A stretch of 64,000 nt of DNA, taken from Cellvibrio sp. KY-YJ-3. GTDB lineage: Bacteria > Pseudomonadota > Gammaproteobacteria > Pseudomonadales > Cellvibrionaceae. The translations under genes were made by a program, and so were the position numbers. Under the pieces are notes generated by a model. The model was not told where the DNA came from and ran no database searches. It saw nothing but the letters and a program-made list of their open reading frames with translations. The stretch lies in NCBI RefSeq assembly GCF_008806955.1, contig NZ_CP031727.1, positions 1,812,001 to 1,876,000 of the forward strand, written 5' to 3'. Shown here piece by piece: positions 31,882 through 41,700 of the stretch (within the stretch, counting starts at the first letter, position 1; each line of letters begins with the position of its first letter).

Positions 31882-31897
31882 TTGGCATCGACTTTGC
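31882..31897 (+). promoter_or_regulatory. Sigma-54 promoter of the first pilin gene
   Basis: TTGGCAT (31882-31888), five bases, then TTGC (31894-31897) match the -24/-12 pattern TGGCAC-N5-TTGC. Transcription should start near 31909, leaving a leader of about 39 bases. Pilin genes of Pseudomonas and relatives are known to use RpoN with PilR. Confidence 0.8.
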
Positions 31898-31947
31898 TCT
31901 GGGTATTACTGTGTGTTTCTAAACTATTTAACAACTGGAGTTTTAAA

Positions 31948-32466
31948 ATGAAAAAATCAGTACAGAAAGGTTTTACCCTTATCGAATTGATGATCGTGGT
32001 AGCGATCATTGGTATTTTGGCTGCGGTTGCTCTGCCGCAATACCAAACTTATGTTGCCAAGTCGCAAGTTTCTCGTGTGATGACTGAAATCGGTGCATTG
32101 AAAACTATCGTTGAGACTTGTTTGTTGGAAGGTAGGACGAACCCAGTTGCTGCTGACACTGCAGCTCCTGACTCCGATGATTGCGTTATAGGATTTACCG
32201 GTAGTACTTTGCTTGGGCAAGAGGGCGGGACTCTTATTGGTGAAGACACCGCGAACAAAAAAGGTGGCGTAACGGTATCTATTGCTGCTGATGCGTCAAG
32301 TTTAGCGGGTAGCTTTGGTAACAGCGCTGCTGCTGCTTTAGCTGGTGAGTCGCCAAAAAGTTTAACTTGGTCTCGTGATGATGCTGGCTCATGGACTTGT
32401 ACCTCCGATGTTGATGCTAAATATGCTCCCAATGGTTGTGGTGCGGCGGCAGCTGCTGCTGAATAA
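31948..32466 (+). CDS. pilA: Type IV major pilin (PilA-like)
   Basis: The 172-residue prepilin has a short basic leader ending in Gly8 and the mature N-terminus [25 protein letters not shown], with Glu at position +5, the standard PilD cleavage site. A variable globular domain follows. Four cysteines are present, including a pair near the C-terminus ([16 protein letters not shown]) that could close the D-loop. The very end is an alanine run. ATG 31948 has GGAG upstream. A sigma-54 promoter precedes and a strong terminator follows, so it is probably a highly expressed single-gene transcript. Confidence 0.95.
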   Translation: MKKSVQKGFTLIELMIVVAIIGILAAVALPQYQTYVAKSQVSRVMTEIGALKTIVETCLLEGRTNPVAADTAAPDSDDCVIGFTGSTLLGQEGGTLIGEDTANKKGGVTVSIAADASSLAGSFGNSAAAALAGESPKSLTWSRDDAGSWTCTSDVDAKYAPNGCGAAAAAAE

Positions 32467-32486
32467 TCCATCGAAATATTCAAGAG

Positions 32487-32510
32487 AGCCACCTTCGGGT
32501 GGCTTTTTTA
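32487..32510 (+). terminator. Terminator after the first pilin gene
   Basis: AGCCACC-TTCG-GGTGGCT followed by six T. This stable UUCG-loop hairpin lies 20 bp after the pilin stop and ends 3 bp before the next start codon. Confidence 0.92.
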
Positions 32511-32513
32511 TTT

Positions 32514-33734
32514 ATGAAATCAAAACTCATAAAATATTTTTTTACTGCGATCGCTATTGGAGGGAGTTTCTGGTTTTATTTTCAAATAGATACCTATCCT
32601 TACAAAGTGGCGCGCTGGTTTCAGTCGTTAGAAGCTGGTGTGGTGTCGGTAACTACAAAGCATTGTTCTCCTGCAAGCTCTTGGTTAAATTTATTTGTTG
32701 AACATGCGGTGCGCTATCAAGGCGCTTATTCCGCTCAAGTCACTTTTATTGAGCCGCAAGAGCATCTGCAAACTTGTGAAATTGGCTATAAAGATAAATT
32801 TTTTGGTGTCCCTGTAAATGCAGTTCATCGCTATCGTTATGCCAGTACCAGTAAGCTGGTAACCACAGCAGCTATTTTTAATTTGGTGGGGCAGGGGAGG
32901 CTTAGTGTTGATGATACGTTGGTAAGCTTTTTTCCTGAATTAAGCCAATTTAAAGACGAGCGTATTCGTCACGTTACTGTAGCTCATTTGTTGAATCACA
33001 AGGCCGGATTTAATCGATTGACGCTAAACGGGGATCCTATGTTTTTGCGGCGTAACAAACCCTGGTGCCCGCATAACATTGGAGAATTGCAATCACTAAA
33101 GTTGGCCTTTAGTCCTGGCGAAAAACAGGTGTACTCTAATTTGGGTTATTGTTTGTTGGGTGAAATTGTTCATCGTGTTTCTGGTGAAAACTTTCGCACT
33201 TATGTAGAGCGTGAATTTTCATTAAGCAAGCGTAACATCAAGTTTGTAAATGATTACTATTATGACGATGAGGTTAGATACGACTTTCGTTATGAGGAGT
33301 GGTACAACAATTCCTACTTAAAGTTGTTTGATTTTGATGCTATTTCTTCGTCTGCTGGATTGTCTGGCTCAGCAGCTAATTTGGCTTATTTGTTATGGGA
33401 AATTCACCACGCACAAGCCGTTTCGCCTTTTTTGTTGCCCCCCCCTATTTTTGATTGCAACTTGCAAAAAGTTAGGGGTTGTTTGGTTGGTGGTGTCTTT
33501 CATTATCAGCCAGAAAAATATGGTATTGCCTTTCATTATCATGAGGGGTATTTGCCGGGATCTGCATCCATTGCTGTTATTGATAGTTTTGGTGGTGTCA
33601 CTGTGTTGGTAAAAAGCGGGGCTAATCCATACCAAAAAAATCCTGAAAACGAGTGGGTGAGGTGGATATACAAACGGCTCAGTTTGTATTACACCTTGCA
33701 AGGCAGGTTGCCCATATTAGAGTCGTTAAAATAA
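32514..33734 (+). CDS. S12-family serine hydrolase (beta-lactamase/esterase fold), membrane anchored
   Basis: The 406-residue product begins with a hydrophobic segment (about 8-25) that looks like an uncleaved anchor. The catalytic motifs of the class C beta-lactamase / S12 peptidase fold are present: S111-T-S-K114 (SxxK), Y207-S-N209 (YxN) and HEG near residue 345 in place of KTG. The family includes beta-lactamases, D,D-peptidases, esterases and D-amino-acid hydrolases; the substrate cannot be told. It sits between two pilin genes and ahead of a pilin accessory gene by 12 bp, which suggests a role tied to pili or the envelope. Its start codon lies directly after the pilin terminator, so expression probably depends on read-through. 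Confidence 0.85.
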   Translation: MKSKLIKYFFTAIAIGGSFWFYFQIDTYPYKVARWFQSLEAGVVSVTTKHCSPASSWLNLFVEHAVRYQGAYSAQVTFIEPQEHLQTCEIGYKDKFFGVPVNAVHRYRYASTSKLVTTAAIFNLVGQGRLSVDDTLVSFFPELSQFKDERIRHVTVAHLLNHKAGFNRLTLNGDPMFLRRNKPWCPHNIGELQSLKLAFSPGEKQVYSNLGYCLLGEIVHRVSGENFRTYVEREFSLSKRNIKFVNDYYYDDEVRYDFRYEEWYNNSYLKLFDFDAISSSAGLSGSAANLAYLLWEIHHAQAVSPFLLPPPIFDCNLQKVRGCLVGGVFHYQPEKYGIAFHYHEGYLPGSASIAVIDSFGGVTVLVKSGANPYQKNPENEWVRWIYKRLSLYYTLQGRLPILESLK

Positions 33735-33746
33735 CCGAAAGTAATC

Positions 33747-34460
33747 ATGAGTGTTGTTATGAAATTCAGGCTTTTATGCTTTGGCTCCCATTTGCTGATA
33801 TCTCTTGTCATTGCTCTTTTTGTTGTATGTTTGGTGTTTTGGCTTTGGTATCCGTCGCCGCTGGACAAAGCCTTAGGCGTGGCAAATGTATTTTTATTGC
33901 TCTTGTGTATCGATGTGATCGTTGGTCCCTTGTTGACTTTAATAGTCGCGAAACAATGGAAAAAAACGTTAAAAATAGATTTATTAACCATTGGTGTTAT
34001 TCAGTTAGCAGCGCTTATTTATGGGTTGTATATAGTTGCTCAGGGACGTCCTGTATGGATTATATATGATTCTGCTCGATTTGAAGTGGTTCAGGCTTAT
34101 GAGGCTGTTATAGATCCTGCAAGTGCATCGTCCGATGCATTTCGTTTGGGGTTTTTGGGGCCGATATGGGGGGGCGTGTCAGATGTGGTGCCTGATTTTG
34201 TTGGCAAAGATGATACTTATTATCAGGCAGAATATTTGAAGACTTACGACGAGACGATTGCGGCTAAGGTTGGTGCTAATGCGCTTTCGCTGGAGATTCT
34301 CAAACGTTTTAATGATCCTACAGTCTTGGAACCAATATTGAGCCTCTATCCAGATGCTGACGCTTATGTTCCTTTGGTCGCTAAGCAAAAAGCATTATCT
34401 GTATTGATAAATAAAAATTCAGGACATTCTATTGCCATTGTTGAGTTGTCTCCTTGGTAG
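33747..34460 (+). CDS. TfpX/TfpZ-family type IV pilin accessory protein
   Basis: This inner membrane protein of 237 residues has three to four membrane segments in the first 105 residues, with YPSPLDKALGVANVFLLLL and the family-typical DVIVGPLLTLIVAKQWKK. A soluble C-terminal part of about 130 residues follows. Proteins of this family are encoded next to pilin genes in Pseudomonas and Acinetobacter and aid assembly of particular pilin alleles. Here it follows the S12 hydrolase by 12 bp and precedes a second pilin gene. The start could be ATG 33747 or 33759; neither has a clear ribosome site. Confidence 0.85.
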   Translation: MSVVMKFRLLCFGSHLLISLVIALFVVCLVFWLWYPSPLDKALGVANVFLLLLCIDVIVGPLLTLIVAKQWKKTLKIDLLTIGVIQLAALIYGLYIVAQGRPVWIIYDSARFEVVQAYEAVIDPASASSDAFRLGFLGPIWGGVSDVVPDFVGKDDTYYQAEYLKTYDETIAAKVGANALSLEILKRFNDPTVLEPILSLYPDADAYVPLVAKQKALSVLINKNSGHSIAIVELSPW

Positions 34461-34574
34461 TTTTGTGACAAAAAATGACAGTAAGTGACTGATATTTTTA
34501 GGTGAAGTTAAGTATTACAATGCCTGATTTATTTCTTTCGCACACGGGCTTTAGCTTTTGTATTTGATTTTGTT

Positions 34575-34589
34575 TGGCTTGAAATTTGC
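34575..34589 (+). promoter_or_regulatory. Sigma-54 promoter of the second pilin gene
   Basis: TGGCTT (34575-34580), five bases, then TTGC (34586-34589), preceded by TT. The predicted start near 34601 leaves a leader of about 28 bases to the ATG at 34629. It is a -24/-12 element like the one ahead of the first pilin gene. Confidence 0.75.
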
Positions 34590-34628
34590 TGTTATGGATA
34601 TGGAAATATTTAATAGTCAGGACTCTGT

Positions 34629-35099
34629 ATGAAACAGTCTTTATCTTCCGGCTTCACTTTAATTGAATTAATGATCGTGGTTGCCATCATAGGGATTTTG
34701 GCTGCCATTGCTATACCCTCCTATCAAAACCATATTGCTAAATCCCAGGCATCTAGAATAATGGTTGAGGCTGGTGGTTTGAGGTCTCTGATTGAGTCAT
34801 GCGTGAATGAAGGAAAAATGACAGTCGGCTCGGGTGCTAATGAATGCGATCCCGGAGCTGTTGGATCTACTTTGATTGATGGTGCTTCACAGACGGGAGT
34901 TGTATTACCTGTTGGACAAGGGGTTCCCCAAGTTACATTTGGTGCGGGCGGGGTTGTTACCATTGAAGCAACATTCGGAAATAGCGCTACAACCTTTTTT
35001 ACCTCAGAGACTTTAAGTTGGACACGCACGGCAGACGGTGATTGGAACTGTTCTACCTCTATAGATGTGTCTTTTCGTCCAAAGGGTTGTGATCTGTAA
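34629..35099 (+). CDS. Second type IV pilin (PilA paralog)
   Basis: 156 residues, with leader MKQSLSSG cut after Gly8 and mature start [25 protein letters not shown]. It is clearly related to the pilin at 31948 over the N-terminal half. The C-terminal part differs but keeps the pattern LSWTRTADGDWNC ... RPKGC matching [13 protein letters not shown] ... APNGC, so the two share the disulfide loop layout. AGGA lies before the ATG. The stop codon directly abuts the stop codon of the convergent nadC, with no terminator between. Confidence 0.94.
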   Translation: MKQSLSSGFTLIELMIVVAIIGILAAIAIPSYQNHIAKSQASRIMVEAGGLRSLIESCVNEGKMTVGSGANECDPGAVGSTLIDGASQTGVVLPVGQGVPQVTFGAGGVVTIEATFGNSATTFFTSETLSWTRTADGDWNCSTSIDVSFRPKGCDL

Positions 35100-36020
<921 letters not shown>

Positions 36021-36172
36021 CTAATTCCAAAAGGAACTTTAAAAGGGGTAAGCCAACGGTATGGTTATAGCCATTTGTGATATGTCTCTCGATCTTATCA
36101 TTTGCCTGCTTGATGTGTCTTTGCCTTCGTTATACTCCCTTTATGCAAGTTTTCTTTCAATGGTAATTCACC

Positions 36173-38602
36173 ATGAGTGAACAGATGAAATCAGACACTA
36201 ATAGGGTGGTTCAGCTAGTCACTGAGCGTCCCGCCCCCGTCACTCAGCCCGTTGTGCTGGCGCGCTTACCTGCCCCCATGCACTCCTTGCGTGATAAGGC
36301 TCGTCAGCAATTGCAGCTTTATCTGCGCGAGCTGTTTGATCGCATTGACGATGCCATGTTTGAACTGGCGGATAAGGCGAACAACAATCAGGATCAGAAC
36401 ATTTTCTTTGATTCCATGCGCGAAGTGCGTATCCGCCGCCGCGCTATAGAGAATTCTTTTTTCCGTACTATTGATATCAGTTTTGCGCGTCTGTTAGACC
36501 CCAGTGCTTACAAAGATGAAAAGCGTTCAGCGGAAAAAGCTGTTTCGCTGGATGAGTTGTCGATTGTAAAAAATGATGAATTGGAGGAAATGGTTGCTGT
36601 AGAGGGGATGGTGAATAAAGCGAATGAGCAGTTTGCCGAACTTATCCAGCACCTGACTTTGCGCATTGACCACTTGGTTCCAACCAAGGTTTATCAAAAA
36701 AATAATCCTTTGGGTGTGGATGTTATTTGCAGCGCATTTACTGATGCGGCGGAATCTTTGAGCATAGATCTCAAAGCCAAGCTGGTCATGTACAAAATTT
36801 TTGACAATGTGATGATGAGTAAGTTGGGCAAGTTATTTGAAGTGCTCAACCAGACTTTAATTGATGCCAATATTTTGCCATCGCTCAAATCTGAGCTGCG
36901 CCCCGTGAAGCGTCCTGACACCTCGTCTAGTCATGCTGCTGACAATTTTGGACAGGGGTTGACGGCGGAGTTGAGTGGTGGGATGAATCATTACGATGAT
37001 CAAACCCGACAAGTATTGAACCAGTTGCGTAATCTATTGGGCCCCAATAGAAGCGCTCAGCGCAATCAAGTTCCTGGTGATGAGATTAATACCCAGGACT
37101 TGATTAAAATGTTATCGCTCGCGCAGCAGCAAAATACCTTGGCCGCAAACAGCGCTGGCCCGTCCAATTTGCGCAGTTTTCTAACTGATTTATTACACAG
37201 TGAAACGCAAACGGCCGCGGCAATCAATCAGATTGATGATGATGTTATTAATCTGGTTAGCATGATGTTTGAGTTTATTCTGGATGACCGTAATTTGGCG
37301 GCGCCCATGAAAGTGTTGATTGGTCGCTTGCAAATTCCAATGGTAAAAGTCGCCATTGCGGACAAGACTTTCTTTAGTAAAGGTGGGCACCCAGCACGCC
37401 GCTTATTAAATGAAATGGCGATGGCCTGTTTAGGTTGGCAAGAACCGACCGATGAGAATCAACGCAAGGATACCCTGTTTGCAAAAATGGAAGAAATGGT
37501 GCAGACCATCCTTGCCGAGTTTGATACCGATATTGGTATTTTCGAACGTTTGCTGGTGGATTTCCGCTCGTATCTGGATAAAGAAAAGCGTCGTGCACAA
37601 ATTCTTGAACAGCGCACCATTGATGCTGAAGACGGTAAAGCCAAATCCGAGCGCGCGCGCGCGCAAGTGGATGCAGAATTAAATCGTATTACCGTTGGCC
37701 GCGACTTGCCCTTGGCAGTGACTAAGTTATTGCGTGAGGCTTGGGCCAATGTGATGTTTATTACCTCGCTCAAACAAGGTGTTGAAAGTGAAGAGTGGCG
37801 TCGTTGTACACTCACTGCCCAGCAATTGGTCTGGAGCGTTGTGGCGCCGATGGATAAAGACAACCGTCAAAAATTATTGAAATTGGTTCCCGAGTTGTTA
37901 CAGAAATTGCGTGCGGGCTTAGAGAGTATTTCGTTCAGTCCTTTTGAGACGGGCAATTTATTTAAACAATTGGAAATTGTTCACTTGGCGCGTTTGCGTG
38001 GCGACACCAAACCTATCGCACCTGCGGCACCGGTGGCTCCTACCATGGATCTTGCCGCTAAAACGCAAGAGATGGTCGCCAAAGCAGCAAGCATGAAAGC
38101 GGCAATGGCTGATGCACAAGCAAGATCACAAACAGCGCCTGCTACGGTACCCCCATTTGAGGTAGAGGAGTCTGTGGCGGTTGCTCCTGTTGCTCCGGTA
38201 ATGGCAGAAATTGTGGAATCTGTAGTGGCAGTCGCTCCGGCTTCTGAATCAGAAGCTACTTCCGAGTTGGTTCAGGAGCATGTGGCAGAGCCTGTCATAC
38301 AAGAAGTAATTGCTGACCCACAACATCTGGCGTTGGTAAACAATATTACCCAAGGCACCTGGTTTGAAATGCAGGGTGAAGCTGGAGAAAAATACCGTTG
38401 CCGTTTAGCGGCAATTATTCGCTCGGTAGGAAAATATATTTTTGTTAACCGCTCCGGAATGAAAGTCGCCGAAGAAAGCCGTGAAAGTTTGGCGATTGCA
38501 TTACAAACCAAACGTTTAACTATTTTGGATGATGGCATGCTGTTTGATCGTGCACTGGAAGCAGTAATTGGTAGTTTGCGTGATCAGCGTACCTTGAGTT
38601 AA
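36173..38602 (+). CDS. DUF1631 family protein, first copy
   Basis: A large cytoplasmic protein of 809 residues without signal peptide or membrane segments. It matches the uncharacterised DUF1631 family of gammaproteobacteria: N-terminal helical region (LRDKARQQLQLYLRELFDRIDDAMFELADKA), a middle with FEFILDDRNLAAPMKVLIGRLQIPMVKVAI and FFSKGGHPARRLLNEMA, and a C-terminal block starting GTWFEMQGE. Residues about 620-715 are a low-complexity Ala/Val/Pro/Glu linker. A 47381-49843 paralog has the same layout and is next to a PilZ-like gene. I do not know its function. Confidence 0.88.
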   Translation: MSEQMKSDTNRVVQLVTERPAPVTQPVVLARLPAPMHSLRDKARQQLQLYLRELFDRIDDAMFELADKANNNQDQNIFFDSMREVRIRRRAIENSFFRTIDISFARLLDPSAYKDEKRSAEKAVSLDELSIVKNDELEEMVAVEGMVNKANEQFAELIQHLTLRIDHLVPTKVYQKNNPLGVDVICSAFTDAAESLSIDLKAKLVMYKIFDNVMMSKLGKLFEVLNQTLIDANILPSLKSELRPVKRPDTSSSHAADNFGQGLTAELSGGMNHYDDQTRQVLNQLRNLLGPNRSAQRNQVPGDEINTQDLIKMLSLAQQQNTLAANSAGPSNLRSFLTDLLHSETQTAAAINQIDDDVINLVSMMFEFILDDRNLAAPMKVLIGRLQIPMVKVAIADKTFFSKGGHPARRLLNEMAMACLGWQEPTDENQRKDTLFAKMEEMVQTILAEFDTDIGIFERLLVDFRSYLDKEKRRAQILEQRTIDAEDGKAKSERARAQVDAELNRITVGRDLPLAVTKLLREAWANVMFITSLKQGVESEEWRRCTLTAQQLVWSVVAPMDKDNRQKLLKLVPELLQKLRAGLESISFSPFETGNLFKQLEIVHLARLRGDTKPIAPAAPVAPTMDLAAKTQEMVAKAASMKAAMADAQARSQTAPATVPPFEVEESVAVAPVAPVMAEIVESVVAVAPASESEATSELVQEHVAEPVIQEVIADPQHLALVNNITQGTWFEMQGEAGEKYRCRLAAIIRSVGKYIFVNRSGMKVAEESRESLAIALQTKRLTILDDGMLFDRALEAVIGSLRDQRTLS

Positions 38603-38625
38603 TCGACGAATTGTTGTGCGTAAGA

Positions 38626-38662
38626 TAAAAACGCCTCCCTTTAACAAAGGGAGGCGTTTTTA
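38626..38662. terminator. Bidirectional terminator between DUF1631 and the guanidine operon
   Basis: AAAAACGCCTCCCTTT and AAAGGGAGGCGTTTTT are inverted around a short AAC loop, giving a strong hairpin with an A-tract before and a T-tract after. It can end transcripts arriving from either side: the DUF1631 gene on plus and the carboxylase on minus. Confidence 0.88.
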
Positions 38663-38663
38663 T

Positions 38664-38745
38664 TTCCCCCTTTTAAAAAAGGGCAGCTAGGGTGTTAGGG
38701 GGTGTCTTTAAATCCCTGCCAATCTCCCTTTGTCAAAGGGAGGGA
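38664..38745. repeat. Degenerate CTCCCTTT/AAAGGGAG repeat element
   Basis: After the terminator come CCCCCTTTTAAAAAAGGG, GCTAGGGTGTTAGGGGGTGT and TCTCCCTTTGTCAAAGGGAG. This pattern resembles dispersed intergenic hairpin repeats (CCCTTT/AAAGGG with TTAGGGGG) found in many proteobacteria. Its right end contains the stop codon of the carboxylase gene at 38733-38735. Confidence 0.55.
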
Positions 38746-41700
38746 GCCAGCACCACCAATGTTTGCCCTGCTTGCACGCGCGCGCCATCGGTTTTTAACA
38801 GATGAGTGACTTTGCCGGAGCAGCTAGCGGTAATGTTAATTTCCATTTTCATCGATTCCAATATTAATAACACATCTCCCGCGTTCACCTCTTGCCCGAC
38901 GGTTACTTGTGTTTGCCATACGCTGCCCGACACTGAGCTGTCGATGCGAATGGCGTCTTCGGGAAATTCGGTTTCGCTATGCTCTTCAATTATTTCTTCC
39001 TGTTCATAATTGAATTGGCCGTTGGCATGCCAGCGCGCTAGTTCTTCATCAAATGCTTGTTCCCGCTGTTGGGTAAACTGATTGATCGATGGCTCATTCT
39101 GCTCGATAAATTGCTGGTATTCGCTTAGGCTAAAATGGCTTTCTTCAATTTTTAGTGGGTAGCGCCCTTGCGGAAAGTTTTTGCGAATCGTTTGCAATTC
39201 TTCAGCGCTGACTTCATAAAAACGAATTTGGTCAAAAAAGTTTAGCAACCAGGGTTGTTTAAATTCTTTCGTTTGGCGATAGCGGTTCCACATTTGCAAT
39301 GTGCGCCCGACAAACTGATACCCACCTGGGCCTTCCATTCCGTATACACATAAATAAGAGCCGCCGATACCGACGGAGTTTTCTGCCGTCCAGGTGCGGG
39401 CGGGGTTGTATTTTGTGGTGACTAAACGGTGGCGCGGGTCTACAGGCGTTGCGACTGGCGCGCCCAAATACACATCGCCCAATCCCATGACTAAATAGGA
39501 AGCGCTAAATAAAATGTTCTTAACGTCGGCGATGGAGTCCAGGCCATTGATGCGGCGGATAAATTCCAGGTTGCTTGGGCACCAGGGCGCATTGGCACGT
39601 ACTGACTGAATATATTTTTGAATGGCCAATTGGCACGCTTCGTCATCCCAGCTGAGCGGCAAGTGCACAATGCGTGAGGGCACACTTAATTGGGCGAGCT
39701 GTGTTTTTAATGCGCGTTCGCCCACTTCAAGGTGCGCTAATAATTGTGCGAGAGATAATTGCTGGCTGTCGTAGTGAATTTGTAGTGAGCGAATGCCCGG
39801 TGTTAATTCACGTAAACCAGCGAGCGTATTTTGCTCCAACCATTGCATTAACGCGTGAGCGCGAAAGCGCAGTTTTATATCCAACTCAAGCGCGCCGTAT
39901 TCAACCAATAAAAAATGATCACCCGCCGCGCGGTAAACAATATCTTCACCAAATTCAGTGGCGGCGAGAGTTTTTACAATTGGTGAGGAGGGAATGGTGA
40001 TGCGCCAACTACAATTGATAGATGCTAATTTTTGCAGCGATTCGTTTTGCGTTTTTTCAATAACAACTGCATCCGCAATGGTGACAGGTACAAAACGAAT
40101 TTTATCGCCTGCACGCACTTGTCCGAGTTTCCATAAATCGGCGCTGATTACCGTGGCGGGGCAGACAAAACCGCCAAGTGAGGGACCATCCGGCCCGAGA
40201 ATAACGGGCATATCACCAGTAAAATCCACCGTGCCAAAGGCATAAGCATTATCGTGAATATTAGAGGGGTGCATACCCGCCTCACCGCCGGAGCTGCGTG
40301 CCCACTCTGGTTTTGGACCAATTAAGCGCACACCGGTGCGGCTGGAGTTGTAGTGCACTTCCCAGTCAGTAGCAAAAAATGTGTTGATGTCTTTTTCTGT
40401 AAAAAAATCCGGCGCGCCGTGGGGGCCATAGATAACGCGTAGCTGCCAGGTGTTGTTAATTTCTGTCTTCAGCTGGTCGTTAAATTTAGGAGTTGTAATC
40501 TTGGGGTTACAATTTTTTTCGTCGAGTGATAGCACATCGCCCGCACGCAACGCACGGCCATTGTGGCCGCCAAATTGGCCGAGTGTAAAAGTGGATTTTG
40601 CGCCGAGGTAATCGGGGCATTGAATGCCGCCCGCCACGGCTAAATAACTGCGCGCGCCTTTATCGCTGATTCGCCCAAGCTGTAATTGTTGCCCGGCTTT
40701 TATCTCAATCACTTCGTACAGCGGAATTATTTGACCATCGAGTTTTGCATCAATTTCCGCACCCGTTAATACAATTTTAGTGTCGCAACCAAATTTTAAT
40801 CCGGGTCCTTGCAGGGTGATTTCCAAACCAGCAGCCGTTTCACAATTGTTTAACAGGCGATTCGCCAAACGAAACGAGTAGCTATCAAAAGGGCCGGAGG
40901 TGGGAACACCCACATGCCAATAACCGGTGCGACCGGGGAAATCCTGAATGGTGGTTTGCGTGCCGCCCTGAATTACATCGATGCGCGCCGGTTTAAATAC
41001 AAAATTATTTAAGTAACGCGTGGTCATGCGACCTTGTAGTAGTGTTTCGTCTTTTAGCAGGCTGCGTAAATAACCAAGGTTGGTTTCTATGCCGTAGAGG
41101 TAAGTGTTGTCCAGCGCCTTGGTTAAGTTTTCCAAGGCATGCTCGCGGTTGTCGCCTTTAACAATAATTTTGGCAAGCATCGGATCAAAATACGCGGGGA
41201 CTTCTATGCCGCTTTCAATCCAATGATCGATACGCAGATGATTTTGTGGCTCAGGGAACGACACCTTGCTGAGTAAACCGGCGCAGGGCTGGAAATTCAG
41301 TGCAGGATCTTCCGCGTATACGCGTACTTGAATAGCGTGACCCGCGGGTGATAATTGTTGACGCAGGGATTTTAGTTCGCCCAATTCGCCAGCTGCTTGG
41401 CGCAGCATCCACTCGACTAGATCCACACCGTATACTTCTTCGGTAACACCGTGCTCAACTTGCAAGCGAGTATTTACCTCGAGGAAATAAAATTTATCGT
41501 CCAGCGAGTCGTAAATAAATTCTACGGTTCCTGCATTGCGATAATTAACCGAAGCGAGTAATTGTTCGGCGGTACGTTGCATCGCTTCGCGTTGCGTGTC
41601 CGATAAATTGGGCGCGGGGCATTCTTCAACTACTTTTTGATTGCGACGCTGACTGGAGCAGTCACGCTCACCAATCGCTACTGCTGTACCTTTGCCATCA

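Noticed and set aside
33393-33701. Minus-strand frame antisense to the S12 hydrolase
   Set aside because: The plus strand has complete catalytic motifs; the antisense frame has none.
37645-37665. GC-alternating tract (GCGCGC) in the first DUF1631 gene; a similar one at 27184-27197 in coaE
   Set aside because: Both are in coding frames (Arg/Ala codons) with no other sign of a regulatory or structural role.
38806-39009. Plus-strand frames antisense to the carboxylase
   Set aside because: The minus strand encodes a continuous 1202-residue enzyme with known domains; the plus frames are shadows.
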